From NCBI GenBank assembly GCA_900074885.1, contig FJUW01000003.1, positions 525,273-589,272 of the forward strand: DNA of 64,000 nt, in the 5' to 3' direction. Source of the stretch: Rhynchosporium graminicola (Eukaryota; Ascomycota; Leotiomycetes; Helotiales; Ploettnerulaceae). Shown here one piece after another: positions 24,701 to 37,394 of this stretch. The notes below the pieces were generated by a model. The model had not been told where the DNA came from. It made no database searches and saw nothing but the letters and a program-made list of their open reading frames with translations. Each line of letters opens with the position of its first letter. Position 1 is the stretch's first letter. The position numbers and the translations under genes were made by a program.

Positions 24701-25156
24701 ACAGCCACTGCCGTACCTGTCACCCACAACGATGTAACTCTCATCTACGATCCCCCTGAAGGCGACAACTGGGCTGGAATGTTCGGAACTCTAAAAGACA
24801 CATTCCTCAACGAGATGAAGGATGTCACATTAGCCGATCCCATCCAAATGCAGCGTTTCCAAAATCGAGCTGAGAGCGAGAAGAAAAAGAAGAAAGACAA
24901 AGGACGAGATGATGAGGATGCTGGCACGGTTGGAATTGATAATTTGTTGAGCGAGGAGGATGAGAGGTTCAAGCGGGTTTTTGCGGTTATGGAAGCACGG
25001 GCTGTTACGCAGAGGGCTAGGGAGAGTTTGTGGAGATTCCAAGAACGATTTGCTAATATTCACCACTTGCCTTACTTGCTTCCTGCGAGCTGTAAGCCTG
25101 AGGAGACTGGTGGTTTCATGGCGAGAGTTAGGGAGGCTCTTGGACGGAAGGAGTGA
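21769..25156 (+). CDS. Large disordered Ser/Pro-rich fungal protein with internal repeats
   Basis: Two exons (21769-24414, 24461-25156) joined by a 46-bp intron (GTACGT...CTAAT...CAG, phase 0) give 1113 residues. Without the splice the first frame would end 20 codons later. Most of it is disordered (Ser, Thr, Pro, Arg). Three diverged repeats share a Tyr-Gly-x-V/T...G-x-GT-x-F/L pattern ending in (R/Q)xTP: around 23200-23250, 23825-23905 and 24170-24240. A LY-xxx-(S/A)-x-V motif after acidic residues occurs three times near the N-terminus, and KSSTS three times in the middle. The last 140 residues look folded: a YDPPEGDNWAGMFGTLKDTF segment, a Lys-rich coiled-coil-like stretch, and a conserved-looking helical end (WRFQERFANIHHLPYLLPAS). 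I do not recognise the family. Confidence 0.72.
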
Positions 25157-27604
25157 GGGGATGGAGTTTTCGTGTTTTTTTTCCCTTTTTTTTCCCTTTC
25201 TTTTCCTTTGTGTGTTTTCATTTCGTTTCTGCTCTTCTTTTACGATGACGGATGGACCTTTTATGATGTCACGAAATGGGACGACGATATTGACGGTTTA
25301 TGATGGATGGATGGATGGATGGACGGCATGATGACATTTTCCCTTTTTGTAAAGAGTAGATACCCCACTGGCACAGCGAGCGTGAGATGTAGGAATAAAA
25401 ATGAAATCTTTAAATTTGAAATCATTCACAATGACATGGAAATGCGGATATAGTGTTCCTCGGGATAGGTAAAGCTTTCCTCCTTTTACGAGATCATCAT
25501 TAAGTAGATGTCGAGAAGGTAAAGGTATGATATGTCAGGGGGACTTGAATAGATATATATAAGATATTAGGGCTTTAGTCTTAGTTTTCAATTACTATAA
25601 TCTTTATTAAAAAGGTGAATGCAACTTATCTAGGTAGCTGAGCTAGTTAGCTTCCTTGAAGTATTCACGCAAGAAATAGAAATCGATATAGCTAGGCTAC
25701 AGTAGCAGGGCTGTAGCATTAGATAGGCTGGATAGAATACCTTATACCCTTTTCGAATATCTCTCGCAGGTAATAATATTAGATGTGAGCTAGGAGAATC
25801 ATAGATACATATCCGGTATAGATCCTAGCACGGGAAAAGCTTCGGCAAGAGGATTATGAACTTGTGCGGTATGCAGAGACTTCGAGAACGAGGACCCGGT
25901 ACCGCAAGAGCTCGATATCGGATATTATAGGATTGCGCGTGCCTGATAAGATTGTATTGTGTTATCTGAGGTAACGATTCAGGAGGATATAGGTAGTTAT
26001 GAGAACTTGACAGGTTAAGATAGTTCGTTATTAAGATAGATATATATATATATATATGATTTTATAATATACTACCGTCTAAGGGTGAAGGGTTTGATGA
26101 GTTAGACACTTGCTGTTAAGTAGACTAGTCAGACTGACTGTGTTGGTTCTATTTAGGACTCCACTGATCCCTTGAAAAGATGCTAGAGATCTTATGTTTG
26201 ATTTTATTCTATTGTCCCTTCTTCTGATGTTGATTTCGAGCTAGGCTTAAGCTTCGACGAGTTCGATGGAACCTTCTGTAATATCTTGCTTATAAACTAT
26301 CTATCTATCTATCAGATAGAGTCTCAACGACCTACCTAGCTTAATATTCCTGTGAATAGGAGAGCATTAGAATACACATATAATCGATCATCGTTATCAA
26401 CACAAAGATCCAGATCAAGCAAGCGAAGTAACCCAAGGAACGTACAAGTCAAGTCAAGTCAAGTTACATAACTTGAAAAAGATACAGAGCTCCCGACTCT
26501 AGCTTCCCCTCTCTACACTTTGAAAATCCAAGTATGAAAATAGGGCAAGTAACCAAGTGGAAAGAGAGCACTTTGCATATGATAAGTCTGGGAGGCACTG
26601 ATCCAATTTCATTATACCCCCTGTCTCGAAGTAGACTTATTTATATTCCGAAGCTAAGCGAAGATTAGAGAGATGGAAGGCAAACGAATAACCTATGATT
26701 TAGTACTTAGACTAGAGTGCTGCACACACACTCGATGATCTATTCTTTAATTCGCGAAGAATCATTCAGTAACGTACATTTCATGCGCAAGAAAATGTTT
26801 CTTGGCTACAGCAAAGGAAAGGCATTTCCTCCTGGCAAGGTTGTAGCGTGGTATATTTAGCGTTTGCAAGGAGTGGGAATCTTAATGTGAAGAAGGATTT
26901 GACTTAGCAAAGAATGTTTCCAAACTTACTCTTTTCATCGAAGCCTGGATCACAGCTTCTAGTGATCAGAAAGAAGATTAAAGTCGGGAGGATGGGATAG
27001 TGCACATTAGAACAAGCACTTCAAAAACATCAAGAAAATTCGTCTCTCATTAATCACCACCCCACTCCAATCCTCTATATCCTACCAAATCGTCCCATCC
27101 AATCTATACCTTCCCAACCTTCCTAATACGAATATAAATGAATACCAAGAATATGAAAACCCTCCCATGCCACCCCTGTAGAAATCTTGAATGCAGCTAG
27201 CCATGTCACTCAAATCCAAAAGAAATATTGCAAGCTGAAGCTTGGACTACCCGGGCCTCCTGTTTCCATATAAGTTCGCCGTTGCAGTGAAGCTTTGATC
27301 CAAGCCTGGTCTAATCCAACAGACGAAATAAGAAACACGAGACTGTCGAAGAAGTACGGTTCAAACCCGATCCGTATATCCTGACGCCCGCCTTCGAATG
27401 AACCTGCCTTACTGCAAGATCAATCGCATCAAAATACGAACGAGATCGCGTATGCAAGATATCTTAAGTAAGAGTCTTAAGCATAGCTCTTACCAATTTT
27501 GGCGGCGGCACTAAAACACGCTCAAGTCAGCCACAATATTCAAAAAAGTATCCCTTGGAGGGCAGATAACCCACCATCGGGAATTCTAAATACCTTGAAA
27601 GTAT
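25157..27604. other. Long gene-free region, partly repeat-derived
   Basis: It holds a T-rich 3' UTR-like tract, a (TGGA)n repeat at 25299-25323, an AT dinucleotide run at 26041-26060 and GTCAA repeats at about 26447-26465. The part from about 25550 to 26100 is AT-rich, poor in CA/TG, and ends in the AT run; it may be an old mobile-element fragment. No ORF above 60 codons is convincing. Confidence 0.4.
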
Positions 27605-29449
27605 CTAGGTATAGTATTTAGGCACGCTGATAGCCATCCTACCTTTTTTATCCTTCTCAATCCGTACACCTCCTTCCGGCTCTACGATCCGCTCTCTACG
27701 GACCAAAGTGACCTCCTCATTTGTTCTCTCGTACCCATCGCGATCGTACAGGATGAGCTCGCTCTCTGAAGTCCGGCCATGTCCGCGGATGCGGTCTGCT
27801 TTGCGGAGTTCACGCTCGGCACGTTTCTCGGCGCGGAGAGCTTCCTTTTCGGCTTCAAGGGCTTTGATCTCTGCACGAATGGATCGCTCGTCTTTTCGGT
27901 GGTCGTGAGGACGGACGGCGAGTGCCATGGATCCGACAGGAGGACCAGATTCGTACACTTCGCGTCTTTCGTAAATTTCTTCGCGTGGACCAGGTCCAGT
28001 ATTGATGATGACTGGGTCGGGGTGGTACTGGCTATGGTGATCCTGGTGATGGTGGTGTGGTGTGCCAGTGTGCTCGACAATCTTTGTATCCTGGACGATT
28101 TGAACGGGAGGGGCTGGGGGCGGAGTTGGCGTGAAGTTTGATTGCGGAGGAGGTGGAGGAGGCACAGTGAAGACTTCATGTCGTTCTTCGATGACCGTAC
28201 CGGCTTCAGAACGAGCGCCTGATATTTGCGCTTCTGGACCAATGAGATATGTTGTTAGAGTCGTTTCTTTCTCTTTTACGGCTAGAGCAGACCGGTATTA
28301 GGCCAAAGCATAGAAAGCAATTGACGGTACGAAAGCTCACTCAAACTGGGGACACTCACTTTCTGAATTTCTGAAATCCTCGCTCAATTTGATCACCTCG
28401 TCAATATTTTCCCGGCCCAGAGCCTTCTGAATGATGATCGTATCGCCCTGTGTTGTCAGCTTGGCCCGAACTCATGGTTGGATAAGCCATACCTCTTCCT
28501 CGAATGGATATCCCAATTCAATGATAGCTTTCTTGTGTACAAGTCTGGCGGGCATTCTTGTCTTCCCCTTCTTCGGAAACTCGCTTCTCACACTGATTGT
28601 TGTTTCCTCGCTACTAGACGAGCTAGTACTGCTGCTTCTGACGCTCCCCCTAACACTGTGGCTTGCCCTACTTTCCTTGCTTCGCGCCCTGCTTTCCTTG
28701 CTTCGCCTTCTCCGTCTGATGATTTCCCTCTCTCGGACTCGTTCGGGATATCCTCTGAATGATTCGTCCCCGTAATAGTCCGGCTCAGCGATTTCGATAT
28801 CCTCATATTCTCTCTCACGAAACCCTCTTGGTGGTGGAAGTCCTCTCGATCGGGGTAGTGGAATAGGAGTCAACGGCGGTGGAAGCGGAGCTCGTAGTTC
28901 ATCTCTTTCCCGATATCTCGCAGGAGGGCCGTACTCCTCCCTCTCTCCAAAGCGAGCCAGGGGCTTTCGGTCGAATGTATCCAAACTCGACTGTCTCCTC
29001 AAGAAAGCCGGTCTGTTTCCTCCACGTCGAATAGGTGGATCTGGGTCGATGAAGTCGCGCTCCCTTTCTCTCTCCTTCTCGATTGTGATACTATGTCCTC
29101 TATCACGACCAAAAGCTCGTTCTGGTGCTCGCCTTGGTCCATCGTCGTAGTATTCTCGGCTATCGTATCGATCCTCCTCAAAGCCTCTCGGTCCTCGTCG
29201 CTCGTAAATCTCGTCTACGGATCGTTCTCTGGCTCTTCCTCCGCTGGGAGCACGCAGGAAGCCAGAATCTCGCTCCTCGAATCGATCGCGTTCACCGTAT
29301 GCAGGACCGGAGGGCCCTCCAGCAAAGCGTGCACGGTCTCGCTCTTGTGCGAAGCGTTCGCTGTCCCATCGCTGTCCACCACCTCCGCCCCCACCACGGC
29401 CGCCATATGGGAGGTCGGGACCCGAAGAGCGATAGGGATCGCGGGACAT
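27605..29449 (-). CDS. Arg/Asp/Glu-rich fungal protein, probable DUF8035 family
   Basis: Three exons (29449-28493, 28447-28360, 28281-27605) encode 573 residues. The introns are 45 and 78 bp, with phases that close exactly. The N-terminal half is a Gly patch plus dense RDRGRERE-type repeats and a Ser tract (SSSTSSSSSEE). The short middle exon (GDTIIIQKALGRENIDEVIK) and the following TTYLIGPEAQ segment form the ordered core that I recall as DUF8035. Then come a Pro run, a His run (HHHHQDHH) and a charged coiled coil (KALEAEKEALRAEKRAEREL), ending in a conserved-looking EKDKKGRMAISVPKYY. The charge pattern suggests an RNA- or scaffold-type nuclear protein, which is inference only. The start at 29449 was chosen because the ORF upstream lacks this composition. 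Confidence 0.75.
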
Positions 29450-30839
29450 GGTGTAGGAACTCTGCCTTAAGATCTGCGAGTCGGTTGGTCGATGTGACTT
29501 GGTGATATGCGTGGATGTTTGCCTTGATGACGGCAACTGTGTGAAGAGGTATTTTGATTCGTACCCCGCTACGGACTCTTGCGTGCAGACTTGCAATATG
29601 CTTGTGGGTGTTTCACGATCTGATTTAAATGCGGGAAACGTGATAGATATGTTCGTAAATGGAGGAGGCTGGTCTTGTAAAGAAGCCGGGGATGTTCTGT
29701 CGTAGTGAAGAGTGTATAGAGACTTGGTGTAAGGGTGTTAAAGGAGGAAGGATGGATCCAGAAACCGGAACTCGAGTGACTGGAAAGTGGGTTTTGCAGG
29801 GGTACAAGGGTCGTTGCACCATGCAATTGGGCAGTTTGGGCAGCCACGGCCTGAAACAACGCGAGATGCCATCCACGTGAGTAGAGTCGAATATCTTGCC
29901 ATGACCTAGGTACTTCCGTACTTTCGTATTGACACGTATATTTCTCACCCAGCTTGTAAGTTCCTTAGATATAGAGTAGGTTAATTTTATCGGCTATAAA
30001 ATATCGCTTTTTCCCATCTATTTTCTTCGCCCTAAGAAGAGACGACCTTTGAACTGCAATACCAGTCAGTGCAAGAGCATTCCCGGAACACAAATGACGG
30101 TACTCTCAACCCAGGATGCTCCCAGACCGCCTCAAGTGCCTGGTGACGTAGCAGACGCCCAACAGGGATCTCCAAGTCCCGAGGGGTAGAAAGAGGTTTG
30201 ATGACTCCTCGGGCTCATATCTTCTTCATCTTATTACCCGATTTACTACGGATCTAGCTAGGTATGGACCTGGACCATGGTATGAGACCGGGACGGACAT
30301 GTCAAAGGGACTCGGTTCGGGCAGTGCCAGCGGTTACTGGCGCCCGAGATGGAGTTCGTTGGGTATCAACGGGTAAGGCAAGGAAGGCATGGAGCGGGCC
30401 GAGCTGGTCTGTCTGTCAAGACCCAAATTTGACTTGGCTTGGAGGGGACCAGACGGGACTGGGGAACAGGGACTTTGTAGATATGAAGAAATTGCATCCC
30501 GAAGGTAGGGTACATGTGCTTTGTTGCGCATTCGTCGTTCATGGAAGCAAGAGGGAAGAGGAGAGAAGTAAAAGGGCAAAGAGACGAAAATCCGAGATAT
30601 CGGTTGTGGTAAAGTATCTGGATTCTCGATTCCCGTAGACGTTATCAGTGCCCCTTCTAGTAATTTTACCCGCCGTTCCTGACTCCGATATGTACCAAAA
30701 CCCTGAATCTTTGACCGCTATGCCTGTCCTCGAGATTGCCGAGTACGCCTTCAACCAGTAAAATAGCTTTCTATATGCTCCATCCAACTGTCGTTCTCCA
30801 CGAGATCCCCAATACTCCAGGCGAATATCCAAACGATCT
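29450..30839. other. Intergenic region, nothing supported
   Basis: The open frames here (largest 30264-30638, 124 codons plus strand) overlap on both strands and have no domain, signal or splice support. Part of it is presumably promoter for the DUF8035-like gene and 3' flank of Tfb2. Confidence 0.4.
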
Positions 30840-32397
30840 CTACTTGCCCTTTCTGCTCTTGAGATACTCTCTCAACGCCTCATGCTTCGTAACAAAAAAC
30901 ACCATTTTCGGATCACTCTTCCAAACCAACACTCCATTCTCGTCCGCATACTTCGCACACTCCTCGTACTCCTTCCTGCTCTCAAACTCCTTGAACAGAA
31001 ATCCTAATGTAGCTTTCATCCTCTCATTCTCAATCTGCCATAATCGGATCTGATCTACCACTGTAGGAGGCAGAACTGGATTTCCATGCACGGCAGCTGT
31101 TTTCACTAGTTGTGGATGGGCATGTGTACCTAGGTAGGAGATAATTTGATCAGATGTGATACCGTGAGAGATGGCATTGGCGACTGATCTTCGCGTTACA
31201 CGACCCGTGACCATGTTGGGATACCGGACGCCAAGACGAGTGAAAAGCGCTAGGACGGCTATTTGGAGAGGAGAGTTGGTGTACGCGTAAAGCCTGTAGT
31301 TAGTCTCTATGATGATGAAGCCCTTCGATCCGCTAGCCGCAGTGAGAGCGGCTTCGAACCCAGCAGATACGCTTCGGAGTGCACTCGCATCGGAAGTGAG
31401 AGTCGTAGCCAGTCGTGTGGGGTAGAATTGGCCAGGTGCCATAGGCGGAACGTAGACTAGACCAAAATCCACGAGATATTGCAGCATCTGCCGTTGGGTT
31501 TTCGAGAGTGTGGAAGTGCTGTAAGCTCGACTCAGTTCGAGAGAGCCTAGCATGAACAGGAACGAGAGGACGTCAACGGAGTCTAAACCCATCTAAAAAC
31601 GTCAGCTTTTACAACCAGAACTGTGTAGACCACTAACATGTTCCGAGTTCTCAATCCAAAGTAAAAGCATCGTCCAGACTTGGGCATTGACTTCCTGCAG
31701 CAGAAACGAGAATCCAGCCTGTGTAATTCCTCCACCCTCCCGTCTGCCAGTGGTAACCAATTTTCCTTCTTCCAATAACCTCCTGACAGAAGACGTAGGT
31801 CCGCCATCACCCTGTCGCGCATTATCTCCAACACTATTGACAACATAATGCAATATGCCTTCCCATTGATCCCTTGCAAATTTATCAAGAAACTCGGTAT
31901 CCAGTCCCTTAACAGGCGATTCGTGAGACGGCACACCAAAAGACTGATGGTCGCCTCCTCCTGTCAAAGCCAGCCTCAGGGATGCGCCAAAGTTCTTCGT
32001 CAAAGTCGCAGATCGAGGTACGTCTTTAGATGGTACGGTGATAGTTATTATATGTAGTCGAGATAGCAGTGCCAATGCATGATCTCTTTCTCTGCGAACA
32101 TATTAGCATAGCTCGCTCCGGCAGACTTGAAAGTCGGACTTTGCGCTTCCTGGATGTATCCAGAGATCGATGTCGGAAAGCTTTAAAGGCTTGCTCATAT
32201 AGAGCATAGCCATAACAAAAGTCTTGGCTATAGCATGTTAGTTAACTTCTCGTACGCAGCAAGTGGACCATACCCAAATGTGGCAGCATGCGCCTGAAGA
32301 TGGCGAGAGCTGTTGATGGTTCTTGATAAAGCCTTCGGAATGTCGTACCTGGAAGTCTTTCCAGGTACTCGAAAGAAGCAAGCGATGAGACAGACAT
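30840..32397 (-). CDS. TFB2: TFIIH core subunit Tfb2 (p52)
   Basis: Four exons (32397-32274, 32227-32140, 32091-31638, 31592-30840) encode 472 residues, normal for Tfb2. Tfb2 anchors and stimulates the XPB helicase in TFIIH, needed for RNA polymerase II initiation and nucleotide-excision repair. Recognisable segments are the YLERLPGTTFRRLYQEP start, the LSRLHIITI and QWEGILHYVV helices, TQAGFSFLLQEVNAQVW, GFIIIETNYRLYAYT, and the C-terminal domain (QIRLWQIENER...MVFFVTKHEALREYL) that binds XPB and Tfb5. Intron 2 (32092-32139) uses an unusual GTCCGA donor, the only choice I found that keeps the frame and gives AKERDHALALLSRLH. The start is 221 bp from the divergent thioesterase gene. Confidence 0.92.
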
Positions 32398-32618
32398 TTT
32401 AAAAAGGTCAGTATTTCAGGTTCTACGTGGTTACCTATTGATCATTGCTTTTGAATGTGAATGAGGTACAACATAGGTTATTCTTTCGGAGCCTTGCGAC
32501 GCAGCCTGGTCCAAAGGGAGTGGGTTTTGAGGGGTCCGTGCGTAAGCTATCCGTACCGTGAGTGGAGCTTCGTTGTTCTAACTTCTTTCATGTTTTGACG
32601 AAGAATCAATTATTAAAG

Positions 32619-33688
32619 ATGACAGCTTGGAGATTTGTCAGATCTGTAAGTAAATATCTAGCTCGGATTAAAGTCAATATTCTGATCATTCTTACAGGTA
32701 TGGAAGTCTTTCCAAGCAGAGTCAGGCCTGGAACCGAGGTTAGATATCATTTTATATTTACAGCCCAAAGTTTTGCACGCGTTTTGTTACGTTGATCTTA
32801 CTGCTTATTCTTGTTTACGTCTTGAATTGAGTTTTGGGCCATACGGAATTTGGGAGAAGACTTCCATATATACATAGATATAGTCATAGTTGCATATTTC
32901 ATTCATTGCATCATCCGCGAAAGAGTGTGCTAACTCCTGTTCACGTAGATTATTCGGTGAAAATGTGAGTATTACTGATGACTTTTAATATGACACTTGG
33001 CATAGCTTGCTTCTCAATATTTTCTGATCAATTTTTAGCTGCGTGTAACAGCTGCTGAACCGGGCCGGGTCGATTTCGAGCTGGATATCAAGAAGGAACA
33101 TACGGTAAAAGCTCCCACGATTCTAATCATGCTATTTTCTAAGCGCACGTAGAACCGTCTCAACATCATCCATGGTGGCACTATAGCGAGTATGGGTGAG
33201 TGGGTCTATTTAGATCCAATGTTCCGTACTGATGTCGTCGTAGTTGACCTTGGAGGATCACTAGCCGTAGCATCACGAGGACTTTATGCAACAGGTGTAT
33301 CCACCGATCTGAATGGTGACATCTGCCAAACACGAAGCTAAGACATGACTGATCTCTCCCTATAGTCACATACCTCAATTCCGGAGGTCAAGTCGGAGAT
33401 ATACTAAAAGCAGTAGTGAAGTGTGATAAGTGTAACCTTCATCCAAGACCACCAATTCTGAAAATGTGCTAACAATATGCTAGTCGGCAAGACACTGGCG
33501 TACACGTCAATTGAATTCACCAATGCAAAGGGTCAGATAGCAGCGAGAGGAAGTCACACAAAGCAAGTACCGAGTCTTCATCAAGCATGTGAATGCCAAT
33601 GGCTAATTGGGCCTCTAGATATGTCGCTTTAGCGTGGAAGCATCCCGAGAATATCGTTGAGACGTTGTCGCCTCACGAGAGGAAGTGA
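32619..33688 (+). CDS. Hotdog-fold acyl-CoA thioesterase (PaaI/ACOT13-like)
   Basis: Nine small exons: 32619-32645, 32698-32738, 32949-32964, 33039-33104, 33153-33195, 33244-33315, 33366-33431, 33484-33562 and 33619-33688, giving 159 residues. The core has LNIIHGGTIASMVDLGGSLA, the hotdog helix with the catalytic HGG...D region, then STDLNVTYLNSGG and YTSIEFTNAKGQIAARGSHTK. Members hydrolyse acyl-CoA, often in mitochondria. Intron 8 (33563-33618) starts GCAAGT, a GC-AG intron; no GT donor there keeps the frame. Exon 7 must end one base into a codon (GTAACC donor) to give the conserved CDKFGKTLAY. An in-frame upstream ATG at 32562 would add 19 residues; I prefer 32619 because it matches the usual family length. 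It is divergent from Tfb2. Confidence 0.85.
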
Positions 33689-35257
33689 GCTATAGACACA
33701 CAGACAACTCACGAGACCGGGCTTCTACTAGGATCTGTACTATCAAGTTGGAGATCCGATACGTAGAAGGATCATAGAATTTTCATCCTCTCCCTGACTT
33801 CAGAGCTCAGGATTTTCAAACCCGACTTAAAGAGTAACTACTTATGAAGTCCGCCAACCGATGAACATGGACCGTAAGCGTAGACTTATCGTTTCCGTCT
33901 CGAGTCCTCGCAAAAGGTCACAAGCCATGTCAACCACCCAATCTTATTGCCTCGCTTTCCTTTGTGTACATCAGAAACTCAACTGCTGTGCTGGTATTGT
34001 ACAATGTTACACAGCTCATACAAGCTTCGGGCATACCGGGTGCAGTATATGACTGTGTTTCCAGCACGATAAGCTCGAGACAACTTTCGTAAAAACACGC
34101 AGTATTGTACATGTTGTAATATGACGACTCTGAGAAGTTTGCATGTGGTTCTCATATGGACTCAAGTCCACCTCGACCCTGGTTTTTAAGTCAATATCAT
34201 GGTGGAGCAGCTAAAATCCAGCGACCGCAAAACATGTGAGTGATTCGATTTGAAAGACAAATAGTTTCTAAAGAAGCAAGCAGGTCTGGAAGCAGGTCTT
34301 CCAGGTTCTTTTCGGTATAAACTCTATGGAAACATAGAAATATCATAATATCACAATTATATCACAAGACAGGGCTGGGGGAAATAGCTCCGGTAGCAAA
34401 TGCGGGGGTGGGGAAGGCGGCGCGGCGCTCCTTCGGCGGCTTCATGTCGAGATCTGTCTGCCACATGACACAAAGTATTGTTTTGAAGTTGGTCACCACA
34501 GTATCTACAAAAATCATTGGTTGGATTACCATATATGTTTTACACCGTCTAGAAGTGGGAAACCACGAGATGGGAAGAAAAGTCAATCATGGTTTGAGTT
34601 GCCGACCTGCGTTCATCCTTCTGCTCGACCTATGAGCGAAATGCTTCGGTAGTCTGGAATGGCTGTTCACAGGTTCCCAGGGGCGTACAACAAGCCTTTG
34701 TGGGGACGAAGATGCCTATCAAATACTATATGTAACCAGTTGAAGAAGAGCGTAACGTTCTCGCTGCAGCTATCCCCGCCCGAATTTACTACATACATGA
34801 ACATTATTAGCCTTCATCGTACATTGTGCCACCGCATCTTCTAGTCTCCCCTCAACATACCACTCGAACCAACCCAACATCAGAACAATGACAGCAGATT
34901 TCGCTTCCACGAATCAGGGGCGTGGCAGGCTGTGCCGGGTTGTGGGCATGGTTTGCGTAAATTCGCCTCGGCCGGATCAGGTCATGCACGTATCGTGATG
35001 CTATTACTTTGCTTGGTTCGGGATAGAGAAGCGCGGCTTTGGGTTTATATACATTGCTTGTGTCCTGCACGGGCTGGGGCGAAGAGCCGTATATGACGGG
35101 AGTGAGACTGCTTGGGTAATCTCATCTTACCTAACCTCATTTTCACGACTCACTCGCAGTGGTGCTGACACTGCGAAGGGCTGGATTATTAAGTACTTTG
35201 CCCGCTCAGGCTCATTTTTGATTTGGTGACTTCCGGGTCGTCAGGAAAAGATCCAAA
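33689..35257. promoter_or_regulatory. Intergenic region; probable promoter of the sugar transporter
   Basis: No gene is supported. Four matches to the CreA/Mig1-type core SYGGRG lie at 34375-34380, 34402-34407, 34774-34779 (reverse) and 35074-35079, upstream of the hexose-type transporter at 35258. This core is short and common, so the sites are only suggestive of glucose repression. Confidence 0.35.
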
Positions 35258-37394
35258 ATGTATCAAGCCAAGAATGTGTATTTCATCTGTTCATTCGCCG
35301 CCATTGGTAGGCTTTCCAGCCCACCTAGAGTGATATCACGATGAAGTCTACTAACACTACCAGGCGGTGGACTGTTTGGTTTCGATATCTCGAGTATGTC
35401 AGGCGTATTAGGTACGCAGGCATACAAGCGTTATTTTGGCGGTCCCAAATCCTACAGGCAAGGAGGCATAACATGCGCCATGCCATTTGGATCTCTCGTT
35501 GGAGCTCTGGCATCATCATTTATCGCCGACAAGTATTCTCGTCGGACGAGTATACAGATCGCATCGATATTCTGGATCATTGGTTCAATGTTGGTGTCTG
35601 TTTCCCGCTCCATCAGATCTCTCTGACGTATTCATCCAGTATTCAGTGTCTATCAATCAATATCGGAATGTTAGTCGTTGGTCGTGTCATCGCTGGCATT
35701 TGCGTCGGCATCGCATCCTCGATATGTCCTGTCTACCAAGCAGAAATCGCACCGAAGGAGATCAGAGGCCGCGTTGTCAGTCTCCAGCAATGGGCTATTA
35801 CTTGGGGCATCCTCATCCAGTACTTCATTCAATATGGCGCATCGCACGTAGGAGGTGGATCGGACAACCCCAACCAGCCAACTTCAGCTTTTAGGATTCC
35901 GTGGGGTGTTCAGATTGTGCCAGCTGTCATCCTATTTTTCGGAATGTTCTTCCTTCCTAAATCGCCGAGATGGCTGGCTTCGAAGGATAGGTGGGAGGAA
36001 GCTATTCAGGTAATGGCTGATCTCCACGGAGGTGGAGATGTTAATCATCCGAAAGTGTTGGCTGAGTATCAAGGTATGTGACATTGAACTTGATTCTCAT
36101 AATTCTTGGTTCTGGAGTACTCTATCACTCTTGATATTGATCTTGGTCTTCTTCTTGGTCTTGACCTCCGCAGTCCTGAGATCAGACAGAAAATGGCTAG
36201 AGATGGGTTCAGGCTAACATGACGACCAGAAATCGAGGAGGCGCTTCGCTTCGAGCGCGAGGAAGCTGTCAACTCTTACAGACAACTCGTAGAGCCACGA
36301 ATGCTCAAACGTGTGCTCCTAGGCATGAGTATACAGATGTGGTCCCAGCTTTGCGGAATGAATATAATGATGTACTATATCGTCTGTAAGTACTAGCTAT
36401 CACGTGATATGAAGAATCGATTTGTTGATCCAACTTAGACATAATGGAAGGCGCAAACATCGCCTCTCCACTCATCACAGCATCCATACAATACATCCTC
36501 AATGTGGCACTTACCCTGCCCGCAATCCTCTACCTCGACAGATTCGGCCGCCGACCAGCCATGCTCGTAGGGTCCTTTTTGATGATGAGTTTCCTCTTCG
36601 TAGTTGGTGCTCTGCAGGCCAGCTATGGAGAGCCAAACGTAGGGGATCTTAAAGATCCAAATAACTCCGACATATCATGGATAGTTGTTAACAATAAACC
36701 GGTCTCAAAAGCCATTGTAGCAATGACTTATTTGTTTGTGTGTACGTTCGCAACGACTTGGGGCCCAACAAGTTGTAAGCATCAGTTTCTCGCAGTATAA
36801 TTTCCTAGTATAGCGAGTTTCGGAGCTGGGATTCTCCTTACTCCTGTAATTCTTATTCCCAATATGCTCCCACATACCACCGAATACTGCCCAAAGAAGT
36901 CATCTAACTTCGAGATCCTGATCTTTAGGGACCTACCCCTCTGAGATATTCCCTACGAAGATTAGAGCAAAGGCAGTGAGCCTGGCGACTGCTAGCAATT
37001 GGTTTTGGAACTGCATTTTGGCGTTTGCAGTACCTCCTCTGCTTTGGAATATGTATGTCCTTTATTAGACCTACCTGCTTCCAAAAATCATCAACTAACA
37101 TATCTCTTCCCCAGTAACTGGAAAATGTACATGATATTTGGTACATTTAACGGGCTTGCGTTCATCCACATGTTCCTTACAGCGCCTGAAACGAAAGGTA
37201 AAACCCTCGAAGAAATGGACGATGTTTTTGACAGTGGTATCAAGCCCTGGAAAGGAGTCCAGAAGGGCTCGCGACTCGATCAGCTAGAAAAGGATATCGA
37301 GGCGGGGAATGTGAAGATTTCCGGACCTTCAGGAGCTGCTAGGGCGCAAGAGAAGGATGCAGGACATACGGAGCCCAGCGACAGAGTGGTTTGA
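35258..37394 (+). CDS. MFS sugar transporter (hexose transporter-like)
   Basis: Seven exons: 35258-35306, 35364-35589, 35640-36073, 36230-36385, 36439-36774, 36929-37052 and 37115-37394, giving 534 residues. Family signatures of the sugar porter group are present: GGLFGFDISSMSG, an S-x-IADKYSRR loop, GRVIAGICVGIASSICPVYQAEI, PKSPRWLASK (the usual PESPRWL with Glu changed to Lys), DRFGRRPAML, WTYPSEIFPTKIRAKA and PETKGKTLEEMDDVFD. These predict a 12-helix plasma-membrane symporter for monosaccharides; the exact substrate cannot be told. The second intron (35590-35639) was placed with a GTTGGT donor because it restores the GSIIQC stretch; an alternative GTGTCT/TTCAG pair is possible. Intron lengths run from 50 to 156 bp. 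Confidence 0.9.

Noticed and set aside
30264..30638. Plus-strand open frame of 124 codons
   Set aside because: No recognisable sequence, and minus-strand frames overlap. Composition looks like intergenic DNA.
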